Shown here: piece by piece, positions 17,684-25,693 of the stretch | Layout: each line of letters opens with the position of its first letter | Position numbering within the stretch: position 1 is the stretch's first letter | NCBI RefSeq assembly: GCF_004000845.1 | Contig: NZ_BIMA01000005.1 | Coordinates: 1 to 64,000, forward strand | Reading direction: 5' to 3' | Length of the DNA stretch: 64,000 nt | Source of the DNA: Paenibacillus koleovorans NBRC 103111 | GTDB taxonomy: Bacteria; Bacillota; Bacilli; Paenibacillales; NBRC-103111 | Program-made: the position numbers and the translations under genes | Notes under the pieces: generated by a model | Told to the model about the DNA's origin: nothing | What the model saw: only the letters and a program-made list of their open reading frames with translations | Databases searched by the model: none

Positions 17684-18628
17684 ATGCATGCTGCCACGAC
17701 AGAGCCGTGCTCGCCTCCGCGTATGACGATGCTCATGCGCATCCGCCGCTTCCTGAACCGGGAAGGCGTAGCCGGCTGGCTGTTCATCCTTCCGGTCGTC
17801 ATAGGGGTAGCGATTTTCACATACTCGGCCCTCGTCTATTCGCTCTACTTGTCGCTAACCGAATGGGATTTGCTGCGGCCGCCGAAGTGGACCGGCTTGT
17901 CCAACTACCACACGCTGCTCACGCGGGACGAAGAATTTTTCGCCGCGCTCAAGAACACGCTGTTCTTCGTCGTGACGCTCGTCCCCGCAGGCATCGTCTG
18001 CGCCATGTCGCTCGCGATTCTGATGAACCGCAAAATCAAGGCGATCGGCTTCTTCCGCGCCGCGTACTACATGCCGCACATCACCTCGACGATCGCGATC
18101 GGCATGGTATGGCTGTGGATCTTCAACCCGGACGTGGGGCTGATCAACACGCTCCTGAAAGGGATTGGCGTTAGCGATCCGCCGCAATGGCTAAGCAGCG
18201 TGTTCTGGGCGAAGCCGGCCTTGCTGCTCATGCGCATCTGGCAAGTGACCGGCTACTACATGATTCTGTACATCGCGGGGCTGCAGACGATTCCGGACGA
18301 ATTGTACGAGGCGGCCTCGATCGACGGCGCCAGCCCGTGGCAGAAAGCCCGCTACATCACCATTCCGCTGCTGGCGAACACGACGTTTTTCGTTACGATT
18401 ATGCTGACCATCGAGTCCTTCAACATTTTCGAAGCGGTATATGCCATGACCGAGGGCGGTCCGGGAGGATCGACCAATACGCTGCTCTACTACATTTATA
18501 CCGAAGCGTTCGAATCGTACCGGATGGGGTATGCGGCTTCCATCTCGTGGGTGCTGTTTCTGATTATTTTCAGCCTGACCCTGGTCCAGTTCGCCATTCG
18601 GCGCCGAAGAGAGCGCGAGCGGATGTAG
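17684..18628 (+). CDS. Sugar ABC transporter permease (MalF type)
   Basis: 314 residues from ATG 17684, preceded by AAAGGGG; a longer in-frame ORF runs back into the low-complexity spacer and is unlikely. Six transmembrane segments are evident, with the ABC permease EAA loop E-A-A-S-I-D-G-A-S-P-W-Q-K near residue 210. CUT1 permeases of this kind import mono- and oligosaccharides. Its partner permease starts 54 bases downstream. No ATPase gene is in the cluster, so a shared MsmK/UgpC-type ATPase encoded elsewhere probably powers it, as is usual in Firmicutes. Confidence 0.93.
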   Translation: MHAATTEPCSPPRMTMLMRIRRFLNREGVAGWLFILPVVIGVAIFTYSALVYSLYLSLTEWDLLRPPKWTGLSNYHTLLTRDEEFFAALKNTLFFVVTLVPAGIVCAMSLAILMNRKIKAIGFFRAAYYMPHITSTIAIGMVWLWIFNPDVGLINTLLKGIGVSDPPQWLSSVFWAKPALLLMRIWQVTGYYMILYIAGLQTIPDELYEAASIDGASPWQKARYITIPLLANTTFFVTIMLTIESFNIFEAVYAMTEGGPGGSTNTLLYYIYTEAFESYRMGYAASISWVLFLIIFSLTLVQFAIRRRRERERM

Positions 18629-18682
18629 CCCTCACCTCCCTCCACAGACAACCGTTATCGAAAAGAAAGCGAGGTAGATTCG

Positions 18683-19522
18683 ATGAAAGCAAGACGCGCG
18701 ATCTTGGCGACGCTCCTCTATGTCATCCTGATCGGCATAACGGTCATCATGATATTCCCGTTCATCTGGGCGTTCACCGCCTCCTTCAAGATGAGCGCGC
18801 AAATATTCAACGGCAATCCGTTCGACCTGATCCCGAAGCCTTTCACCTGGCACAACTATGAACGGGCCTGGACCGTGCTGCCGTTTTACCGATTCCTGCT
18901 GAACTCCGTCATGCTGTCGCTGATCGTACCGACCGGCATCATCATTCTGGCGTCGCTGTCCGCGTATTCGTTCGCCAGACTGAATTTCAAAGGCCGCGAT
19001 ATCGTATTCATGCTGCTGCTTGGCGTCATGATGATGCCGGGGCATATTACGCTCATTCCGAACTATTCCTTGATGCGGATGCTCGGCTGGATCAACGATT
19101 ACAAGGCGCTCATCGTCCCGATGATGTTCCAGGGCTCGCTCGTGTTCAACATTTTTTTCATGCGCCAATATTTCCTCTCGATTCCAAAAGAGCTGGATGA
19201 GGCGGCGATCATCGACGGCTGCAGCCGGTTCGGGGTGTGGTGGAGAATCATCATGCCGAATGCCCGCCCGGCGCTCGCCACAATCGCGATTTTATCGTTC
19301 GTATCCGAATGGAACACGTTCCTGTGGCCCGTCATCGTCATCAACGACTACTTGAAGATGCCGATCCAGGTCGGAATTTCCTATTTCAGATCCAATGTCA
19401 ACGACTGGGGTGTGCTCATGGCTGCGACTTCGATGGCGATCATCCCGCTTGTCATCGTGTTCGCCGTGTTCCAGAAGCATTTTATCAAGAGCATGCTGAC
19501 CTCGGGTCTAAGCGGCAAATAA
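18683..19522 (+). CDS. Sugar ABC transporter permease (MalG type)
   Basis: 279 residues with six transmembrane segments. The EAA motif is E-L-D-E-A-A-I-I-D-G-C-S-R-F near residue 175. Typical MalG-type features are the N-terminal F-P-F-I-W-A-F-T-A-S-F-K and the C-terminal K-H-F-I-K-S-M-L-T-S-G-L-S-G-K. It forms the heteromeric channel with the preceding permease and takes substrate from the lipoprotein encoded next. Confidence 0.94.
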   Translation: MKARRAILATLLYVILIGITVIMIFPFIWAFTASFKMSAQIFNGNPFDLIPKPFTWHNYERAWTVLPFYRFLLNSVMLSLIVPTGIIILASLSAYSFARLNFKGRDIVFMLLLGVMMMPGHITLIPNYSLMRMLGWINDYKALIVPMMFQGSLVFNIFFMRQYFLSIPKELDEAAIIDGCSRFGVWWRIIMPNARPALATIAILSFVSEWNTFLWPVIVINDYLKMPIQVGISYFRSNVNDWGVLMAATSMAIIPLVIVFAVFQKHFIKSMLTSGLSGK

Positions 19523-19623
19523 AGGCCGAGATGTCCGATCCGGAAAGGATGTGATGGAGTTCCGCCGCCGAACATGCAACCGCAAGAATAGTTGAGTTAA
19601 ACCACCCATGTGCAGCAAGTAAA

Positions 19624-19637
19624 AGGAAGCGCTTTAT
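19624..19637. promoter_or_regulatory. Candidate catabolite-responsive element before the binding-protein gene
   Basis: AGGAAGCGCTTTAT resembles the CcpA cre consensus around its central GCGC, 31 bases before the start of the solute-binding protein gene. The surrounding 145-base gap has no other clear signal. Confidence 0.4.
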
Positions 19638-19667
19638 TAAAATTATGAAAAAGGGAGTTCATCCGAC

Positions 19668-20996
19668 ATGTTGAAAATGAGCCGAAAATCGAGATTCAAC
19701 CCGCTGGTGCTTATGACGCTGATCGTCGCCCTGGTAATTTCCATCACGGGCTGCGGCAGCTCCGGCGATTCCAAGGATTCGGGAGCCGCGACGCCGTCCG
19801 CCGGCACGACTTCCAGCTCGCCAACCGCAACACCGCCGAAGGAGAAGAAGAAAGTCCAAGTGATGTCCTGGTGGGATTTCACCACATCCGAGCCGCTTAA
19901 GCAGCTGAAGGCGAAGTTCGAGCAGATGAATCAGGATCTCGAGCTCGAGTATATGCAGATCGGGACCGGCTACGCCGACAAAGTGCTGGCGATGGTCGCA
20001 GGCGGCGGCGACCTGCCGGACGTCATGATGCTGGCAATGGACAAAGTGCCGGTGTTCGCCGATAAAGGCGCGATCCTGTCGCTGGAGAAGTACGTGACGA
20101 AGGACTATACGAGCAACCTGTACCCGGTCGTCTCGGACGCGCTGACGTTCAACGGCAAGCCGTACGCGGTAGCCCGCGATATTACGAGCAAGGTCATGTT
20201 CCTGAATAAAAAAATGTTTGACGACGCCAAGGTGCCTTACCCGGACGCAAACTGGACGCTCGACGATTTCCGCAACATCTCCAAGCAGCTGACGAAGAAG
20301 GATTCGACTTGGGGCTTCTATTTCCCGAAAAATGCGGACGGCTTCACTCATTTCCTGGTCGCTACGGGCGGCGGGCTGGTAACGCAGGACGGCAAGTCGC
20401 TGATCGGCAAAAAAGAAACCGGCGACGCGCTGCAGCTGCTGCAGGATATGGCGGTCAAGGACGGCTCGATTCCATCGGAAACGCAAGCGCAGCAGTTCGG
20501 CAAAACCGATCAGGCGGTGTTCATCGCGGGCAAGGCGGCCATGATCGCAGGCGGGCTGTCCTATACGACGGCGTTCCAGCAAGCGAAGGTCGAGTATCTG
20601 GTCCGTCCGCTGCCTCGCAAGGATAAGCAGACGAGCACATCGTTCGTCAACTCGTGGGTCATTCCGAAAGGCGCCAAAAACCCGGATCTGTCGTGGCGCG
20701 TCATGCAATTCATGTCGAGCAAGGAAGCGCAGCAAATCGCTCTCGATACGGGGATGGGGCTGCCGGCTACGAAGAGCGTGGACACGGCGGCATTCCTGAA
20801 GCAGCACCCGGACAACAAATATTTCATCGAATCGCTCGGCTACAGCGTACCGTTCCCGACCCCGGTCTACGGCGCGGACTTCAATAACGAAGTGCAGAAG
20901 CAGTTCGACCTGATGTGGCTGGGACAAAAATCGGTGGCCGATTCGGTCGCGGCGGTTGAGAAGACGGCGGCGAATGTGCTGTCGGGTAAAAAATGA
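19668..20996 (+). CDS. Sugar-binding lipoprotein of the amino-sugar ABC transporter
   Basis: 442 residues. The signal sequence ends in lipobox S-I-T-G-C with Cys29, then a Ser/Thr/Pro linker and a bacterial extracellular solute-binding family 1 body (V-M-S-W-W-D-F-T near residue 60, L-P-D-V-M-M-L-A, W-T-L-D-D-F near 190, and A-A-M-I-A-G-G). Genomic context predicts an amino sugar or peptidoglycan fragment as ligand. Its stop overlaps the kinase start by four bases (ATGA), so the two are translationally coupled. Confidence 0.92.
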   Translation: MLKMSRKSRFNPLVLMTLIVALVISITGCGSSGDSKDSGAATPSAGTTSSSPTATPPKEKKKVQVMSWWDFTTSEPLKQLKAKFEQMNQDLELEYMQIGTGYADKVLAMVAGGGDLPDVMMLAMDKVPVFADKGAILSLEKYVTKDYTSNLYPVVSDALTFNGKPYAVARDITSKVMFLNKKMFDDAKVPYPDANWTLDDFRNISKQLTKKDSTWGFYFPKNADGFTHFLVATGGGLVTQDGKSLIGKKETGDALQLLQDMAVKDGSIPSETQAQQFGKTDQAVFIAGKAAMIAGGLSYTTAFQQAKVEYLVRPLPRKDKQTSTSFVNSWVIPKGAKNPDLSWRVMQFMSSKEAQQIALDTGMGLPATKSVDTAAFLKQHPDNKYFIESLGYSVPFPTPVYGADFNNEVQKQFDLMWLGQKSVADSVAAVEKTAANVLSGKK

Positions 20997-22006
20997 CGGC
21001 GCGGTTCGTAATCGGAGTGGACGGAGGCGGGACGAAGACGGCCGCGGCGGCAGCCGATCTCGCCGGCCGTGTGCTGGCGCGGGCGGAGGGGCCGGGCTCG
21101 AACCCGAACTTCGTCGGGCGGGAAGCCGCTTTCGACGCGCTGCGTAAGGTGCTGGACACCGTACGGAGCGAGCTTCATGCTGGCGTCGTAGTAAACGACG
21201 GCGACGGCGAAGAGGGCGGAGGCGGTTACGCAACTGGCGACTCGGACGCACAACCCGTGCATATCGCCCTGTGCGTGCCGGGCTTCCGCAATTACGAGAG
21301 CGAGGCGGCGGATGTGTTGGCGCTTTCGCCCGACCGCGTCTCGTACAGCGGCGACGTCGACAGCACGTTCTACGGCGCGCTCGGCCGTGAATACGGGCTC
21401 GTCGCCTTGGCCGGCACCGGGTCGTTCGTGACCGGCGCGAATGCGGCCGGCGAGCGGGCAAGCGCCGGCGGCTGGGGGCCGGTCATCGGCGATCCCGGCA
21501 GCGGCCAGATGATCGCCGTGCAGGCGCTGCAGGCCGTCGGCCTGCAGTACGACGAGCGCGGCCCGGCGACGGCGCTCACCCCCAAGCTGCTGCGCCACTA
21601 CGGCGCGGCGACCTCGCAAGAGCTGAAGCGCCTCGTCAAGCTCGACAACGTCAGCAAGCTGACCGTTCTCGTGCGCGAGGCTGCAGACGAAGGCGACGCC
21701 GTGGCGCAAGCGATCCTCGCGGCGGCAGGCGGCAGCCTCGCCGAGATGGCGGCGTCGGTCGCGACCCGGCTCGGCATGGCCGGCTCGCCGTGCGACCTCG
21801 CGCTGGCCGGCGGCCTGCCGCGCATCGGCGAACGGTACACGCGTCCGTTCGCCGCACGGCTCGCCGAGCTGTGCCCGGCCGTGCGCGTCGCGGAGCCGCT
21901 CCTGCCGCCGCTCGGCGGGGCGCTGCTGCTGGCGCTGCGGGCCTGCGGCGTCGCCTGGTCGGCCGAGGTGCTCGCGGCGCTGAGGCATAGCCTCCATAAC
22001 GCATAA
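20993..22006 (+). CDS. BadF/BadG/BcrA/BcrD-type amino-sugar kinase (NagK/MurK-like)
   Basis: 337 residues of the ASKHA superfamily. Phosphate-1 motif G-V-D-G-G-G-T-K-T lies at residues 7-15, with adenosine-region A-L-A-G-T-G-S-F and G-D-P-G-S-G further on, as in GlcNAc kinases and clostridial MurK. MurK phosphorylates both MurNAc and GlcNAc at C6. With murQ and an ABC importer but no phosphotransferase gene here, this kinase could make MurNAc-6-P for MurQ (inference). It overlaps the binding-protein gene by four bases. Confidence 0.88.
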   Translation: MTARFVIGVDGGGTKTAAAAADLAGRVLARAEGPGSNPNFVGREAAFDALRKVLDTVRSELHAGVVVNDGDGEEGGGGYATGDSDAQPVHIALCVPGFRNYESEAADVLALSPDRVSYSGDVDSTFYGALGREYGLVALAGTGSFVTGANAAGERASAGGWGPVIGDPGSGQMIAVQALQAVGLQYDERGPATALTPKLLRHYGAATSQELKRLVKLDNVSKLTVLVREAADEGDAVAQAILAAAGGSLAEMAASVATRLGMAGSPCDLALAGGLPRIGERYTRPFAARLAELCPAVRVAEPLLPPLGGALLLALRACGVAWSAEVLAALRHSLHNA

Positions 22007-22037
22007 TCCCATTCCCATTTCCCAAGAGGTGACGCAG

Positions 22038-22787
22038 ATGAGTCTTGTACACAACTATTTTACGAATATGAAGCAAGTGTTGGAGCGGATCGAACGCACA
22101 CAGCTGGACAACATCGAACGGGCGGCCGAACGGATCGCCGACAGTCTGGAGAACGGCGGCATCTGGCACCTGCTGGATACGGGCCATATGCTCATGTACG
22201 AAGCGGTCGGACGGACGGGCGGCATGATGGCGGTGCGTCCCGTGCGAGTGACGGTCGAGGTGGACAATCCGACTCGCTATCGGGAAGAGGATATCGGCAA
22301 GAAGAAGCGGGTGTTCATGGACGAAGTCGCCGGCTTGCCCGCCTTCATTGTCGGGAAGAGCAAGATGATGCCGGGCGATGTGCTGATGATCGGCTCGGTG
22401 TCGGGGATCAACATTTTGCCGGTCGAGATGGCGATCTACGCGCGGGAGATGGGCATTACCGTCATTGCACTAACGTCGGTGGAGTATTCGGGTTTCCTTC
22501 AACCGATGCATCCCGGGGGCAAACGGTTGTACGAGGTATGCGACATCGTGCTCGACAACTGCAGCCAAGTCGGCGACACGGTCGTGCAGGTGGAGGAGCT
22601 GGGCCAAGGGTTATGCCCGTCGTCCGGCATCGCCGCTTCCTATATGATGTGGGCGATCCAGACTCGCGTCGTCGAGCTGCTGCTGGCCCGCGGCAAGAAG
22701 CCGAGCGTCTACGTGAGCAATCATATGCCGGGCGCGGCCAAACACAATAGCACGGCCTGGGCGAATTACGAGAAGGAAGGGTACTGA
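22038..22787 (+). CDS. SIS-domain sugar phosphate-binding protein
   Basis: 249 residues. ATG 22038 is preceded by AAGAGGTGACG; a GTG nine bases upstream lies inside that site. A single SIS fold is visible: G-G-I-W-H-L-L-D-T-G-H near residue 40, then M-I-G-S-V-S-G-I-N and V-I-A-L-T-S-V-E-Y-S. It belongs to the UPF0309-like family often placed beside sugar kinases. SIS proteins bind phosphosugars and act as isomerases, deaminases or regulators. No exact activity is known to me; the neighbours make an amino-sugar phosphate the likely ligand. Confidence 0.85.
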   Translation: MSLVHNYFTNMKQVLERIERTQLDNIERAAERIADSLENGGIWHLLDTGHMLMYEAVGRTGGMMAVRPVRVTVEVDNPTRYREEDIGKKKRVFMDEVAGLPAFIVGKSKMMPGDVLMIGSVSGINILPVEMAIYAREMGITVIALTSVEYSGFLQPMHPGGKRLYEVCDIVLDNCSQVGDTVVQVEELGQGLCPSSGIAASYMMWAIQTRVVELLLARGKKPSVYVSNHMPGAAKHNSTAWANYEKEGY

Positions 22788-22792
22788 CGCCG

Positions 22793-24928
22793 ATGATGCA
22801 CACGCATACGATCGAGAACAGCCGCCTGCGGATCGCGGTCGACTCGGGAACCGGGGCGCTTGTGTCGCTCGTCAACAAAATAACCGGGGACGAATATTTG
22901 AAGCATCCCTCCCGGCAGCCGTTGTTCAAGCTGGTGACAATGGCTTGGCAGGCCGACGAAGGCGGCTCCGGCGAGCGGGTGGAGCGGCTGCCGGAGTCGG
23001 AGCCGCGCGTGCACGTCGCACGCGATCCGGTGACCGGCCTGCAGCGGCTGCAGATCCGCACCGAGGAGCTAACGCCCCTGGCAGCCGGACCCGACGGCGG
23101 TTCGATGCGAGTCGAAGCCGTCGTGACGATCGAGCTGGAGCCGGACGCCTGCGAAGCCGTGTGGTCGCTCGAGCTTGTCAATCGCGATGCCGGCCATCGG
23201 ATCGTCGAGGTGCTCTTCCCTTATATGCGGGGGCTTGGACTCGGGGAACGATGGGACGACGACACGCTCATCTATCCGCATCACGCCGGCGAGAAAACCG
23301 ACAATCCCGTCGCCCAGTACGCTTCGGACAAGTACCGCGGCTTCTGGCGCGCCGAAACGGTGCTGGAGCCGGACGGTATATACAGCCGCGAGATCAATTA
23401 CTGCGGGCTCGCCTCCATGACCTGGATGTATTTGTACGACCGAGACAACGGACTGTACTTGGGCTCGCATGACGAGCGATTCCCGCTTACCGGCCTCCGG
23501 GTCGAGACCGGCGGTCCGGAGCAGCCTTGGATGGGATTCGGCTTCCGCAAATATTCCGTGATAGGCGAAGGCCAATCGTGGTCTTCCGGGCCGTCCGTCA
23601 TCGCGCTCACCGAAAGCGACTGGCGCTGGGGCTCGAAGCGCTACCGCGGCTGGATCGACCGCCATATCGAGATGCCGGTCAATCCTTCTTTTCTCGGCAA
23701 GGAGTATGTGCTGAACCAGTGCTACAACTTCAAACGCGGGGATCATATCGCCAACCGGTTCGCTGATATTCCGTCGATGTTCCGAGCCGGCCTGGAGCAG
23801 TACGGGATGAAGCATATGTTCATCGCCTCCTGGAATCGCAAGGGCTTCGACCGCGACTACCCGGAATACCAGCCGGACATGGAGCTGGGCACGCCTTGGG
23901 AGCTGTATGAAGGCGTCCAGGCGGTCAATGAGGGCGGCGGGTTTGTCACTTTCTACATTAACGCCCGCATTTTTGACAAGGACCATGATTTTTTCCCGAC
24001 GCTGGGCCACAAATGGGCGATCAAGGATCATGCACAAGCCTTCATGAACGAGACGTACGGTCCGGTGGAGTTCACCGTCTCCTGTCCTTCGCATGACGAG
24101 TGGCAGCAGTACTTGCTCGACATGAGCCGCTGGATGGTGCGCAGCTACGGGGCGACCGGCATCTACCTCGATCAGCTCGGGTCGGCGGACCCTTATCCTT
24201 GCTATGACGCCGGCCATTCGCATCGGGACATCGGCGAGTTCAACACCGGCTACTTGCGGGTGCTGCGCGAGCTGCTTCCGGAGATCAGGCGGATGAACCC
24301 GGACAGCTTCCTGATGATTGAGAACTGCGGCGACATCTACGGCAGCTATGTGTGGGGCAATTTGACCTGGAACGGGGAGAACTACGACGAGTTCTACAAC
24401 TTGTACAAATATACGTTCCCCGAATACGTCCAGGTCAACATGGTGAATCCGCGCCGCGGGCTGGAAGGGGACGCGCTCGAATGGAAGCTGCGCTGGGACA
24501 TCGCACGGGCGATGCTGATCGGCTCCGTGTTCTGGATCGGGATGTACCGCTTCGAAGGGCCGGAGAACGAGGCGATGCAGCGTTTTCTGCTGCAGGCCGT
24601 GGAGCTGCGGGCGGCGCTTCAGCCGTATATAGAGAGCGGCGTGTATGTGGACAACGACGACGTAAGGGCGGTGTCGGAAGGGATCAACGTGGCGCGCTGG
24701 AAGCTGGCGGATGGCGGGAATCTGTACATTATTTCGAACCTGGACAGTATCGAAGGGGCTGTGTTTGAAGTGGCGCGGCAGGGGACTGCATCCGCTGAAA
24801 CGACCGTCGTCGGAGCCGAGCTAGGCGGCGCCGCTCAGGCAGCGCCAGCGCCATTCACCGTTCAAGCCGAATGGCTGCAGCTGCCTGTACCGGCCGCCGC
24901 GATCAGCTACCGGGTGGTGAGGCCGTGA
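22793..24928 (+). CDS. Glycoside-hydrolase-like TIM-barrel protein (DUF6259-like)
   Basis: 711 residues without a signal peptide, so cytoplasmic. The N-terminal half is a beta-rich region like the galactose-mutarotase-type domain of some glycosidases (I-E-N-S-R-L-R-I-A-V-D-x-G-T-G). The central region looks like a TIM barrel, with G-I-Y-L-D-Q-L-G near residue 457 as candidate catalytic Asp site and M-I-E-N-C-G-D near 506 as candidate acid. A short beta domain ends it. I place it near DUF6259 by pattern, not by search. In this operon it may cleave an imported peptidoglycan-derived disaccharide or muropeptide. It overlaps the next gene by one base. Confidence 0.68.
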   Translation: MMHTHTIENSRLRIAVDSGTGALVSLVNKITGDEYLKHPSRQPLFKLVTMAWQADEGGSGERVERLPESEPRVHVARDPVTGLQRLQIRTEELTPLAAGPDGGSMRVEAVVTIELEPDACEAVWSLELVNRDAGHRIVEVLFPYMRGLGLGERWDDDTLIYPHHAGEKTDNPVAQYASDKYRGFWRAETVLEPDGIYSREINYCGLASMTWMYLYDRDNGLYLGSHDERFPLTGLRVETGGPEQPWMGFGFRKYSVIGEGQSWSSGPSVIALTESDWRWGSKRYRGWIDRHIEMPVNPSFLGKEYVLNQCYNFKRGDHIANRFADIPSMFRAGLEQYGMKHMFIASWNRKGFDRDYPEYQPDMELGTPWELYEGVQAVNEGGGFVTFYINARIFDKDHDFFPTLGHKWAIKDHAQAFMNETYGPVEFTVSCPSHDEWQQYLLDMSRWMVRSYGATGIYLDQLGSADPYPCYDAGHSHRDIGEFNTGYLRVLRELLPEIRRMNPDSFLMIENCGDIYGSYVWGNLTWNGENYDEFYNLYKYTFPEYVQVNMVNPRRGLEGDALEWKLRWDIARAMLIGSVFWIGMYRFEGPENEAMQRFLLQAVELRAALQPYIESGVYVDNDDVRAVSEGINVARWKLADGGNLYIISNLDSIEGAVFEVARQGTASAETTVVGAELGGAAQAAPAPFTVQAEWLQLPVPAAAISYRVVRP

Positions 24929-25656
24929 TGCGTTTGACCGTGTTAGGCCGCTACGGGACGTTCCCGGCGGCAGGAGGCGCCTGCTCCGGCTATTTGCTGG
25001 AGCGGGCGGGCAAGTTCGTTCTGATCGACTGCGGGAACGGCGTGATGAGCCGCCTGCAGTCGTTTTGCCCGCTCGAACGTTTGGAGGCGGTCGTCATTTC
25101 CCATCTGCATGACGATCATGCAGGCGACCTGCGCATTTTGAAATATGCGATCGAGACGAAACGAGCGTTCGGCACGATGGATCATCGGTTGAAGGTGTAT
25201 TTGCCTCCCGAGCCGGCGGAGGTGTACCGAGGGCTCGTCTACGACAAAGCGTTCGAGATGACCGAAATCGACCCAAGCCACGTGGTCGAAGCTGCCGGGA
25301 TCACGTTCCGGTTCTCGCCGATGCGTCATTCGATCCCGTGTCTCGCTATCGCCGCGGAAGCGGATGGGAGGAAGCTGGTCTACTCCGGGGACACCGTGTT
25401 CCACGAAGGTTTGATCGACTTCGCTCGTGGAGCGGACACGTTCTTGTGCGAAGCGACGACGGCGGTCGAAGGACCGGTGCCGATTCCGCACTTGACGGCG
25501 GGGCAGGCGGGCCGGGCCGCACGGGAAGCGAATGTGGGGAGGCTGCTGCTTACCCACTTATGGTGTGAGGAAGAGGAAGCCGCTTGTTTATCGGAGGCGC
25601 AAGTCCATTTTGCGGGATCGGAGGTGGTGAAGGAGCTTTACGCGTATGACATTTGA
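24928..25656 (+). CDS. Metallo-beta-lactamase-fold hydrolase
   Basis: 242 residues. ATG 24928 overlaps the previous stop by one base. The metal motif H-L-H-D-D-H lies at residues 55-60, then M-R-H-S-I-P, Y-S-G-D-T with the bridging Asp, and a late H-L near residue 211, which gives a complete two-zinc site of the RNase Z/phosphodiesterase-like group. Possible substrates include cyclic or lactone forms, but none can be assigned. It is the last gene of the operon. Confidence 0.85.
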   Translation: MRLTVLGRYGTFPAAGGACSGYLLERAGKFVLIDCGNGVMSRLQSFCPLERLEAVVISHLHDDHAGDLRILKYAIETKRAFGTMDHRLKVYLPPEPAEVYRGLVYDKAFEMTEIDPSHVVEAAGITFRFSPMRHSIPCLAIAAEADGRKLVYSGDTVFHEGLIDFARGADTFLCEATTAVEGPVPIPHLTAGQAGRAAREANVGRLLLTHLWCEEEEAACLSEAQVHFAGSEVVKELYAYDI

Positions 25657-25693
25657 ATAACGATTCATCATTTTTCCTTGGGAGGGGAGAAAG

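Noticed and set aside
19659-21461. 600-codon minus-strand ORF opposite the binding-protein and kinase genes
   Set aside because: Arg-rich low-complexity translation without ribosome site or domain; typical GC-rich antisense artefact.
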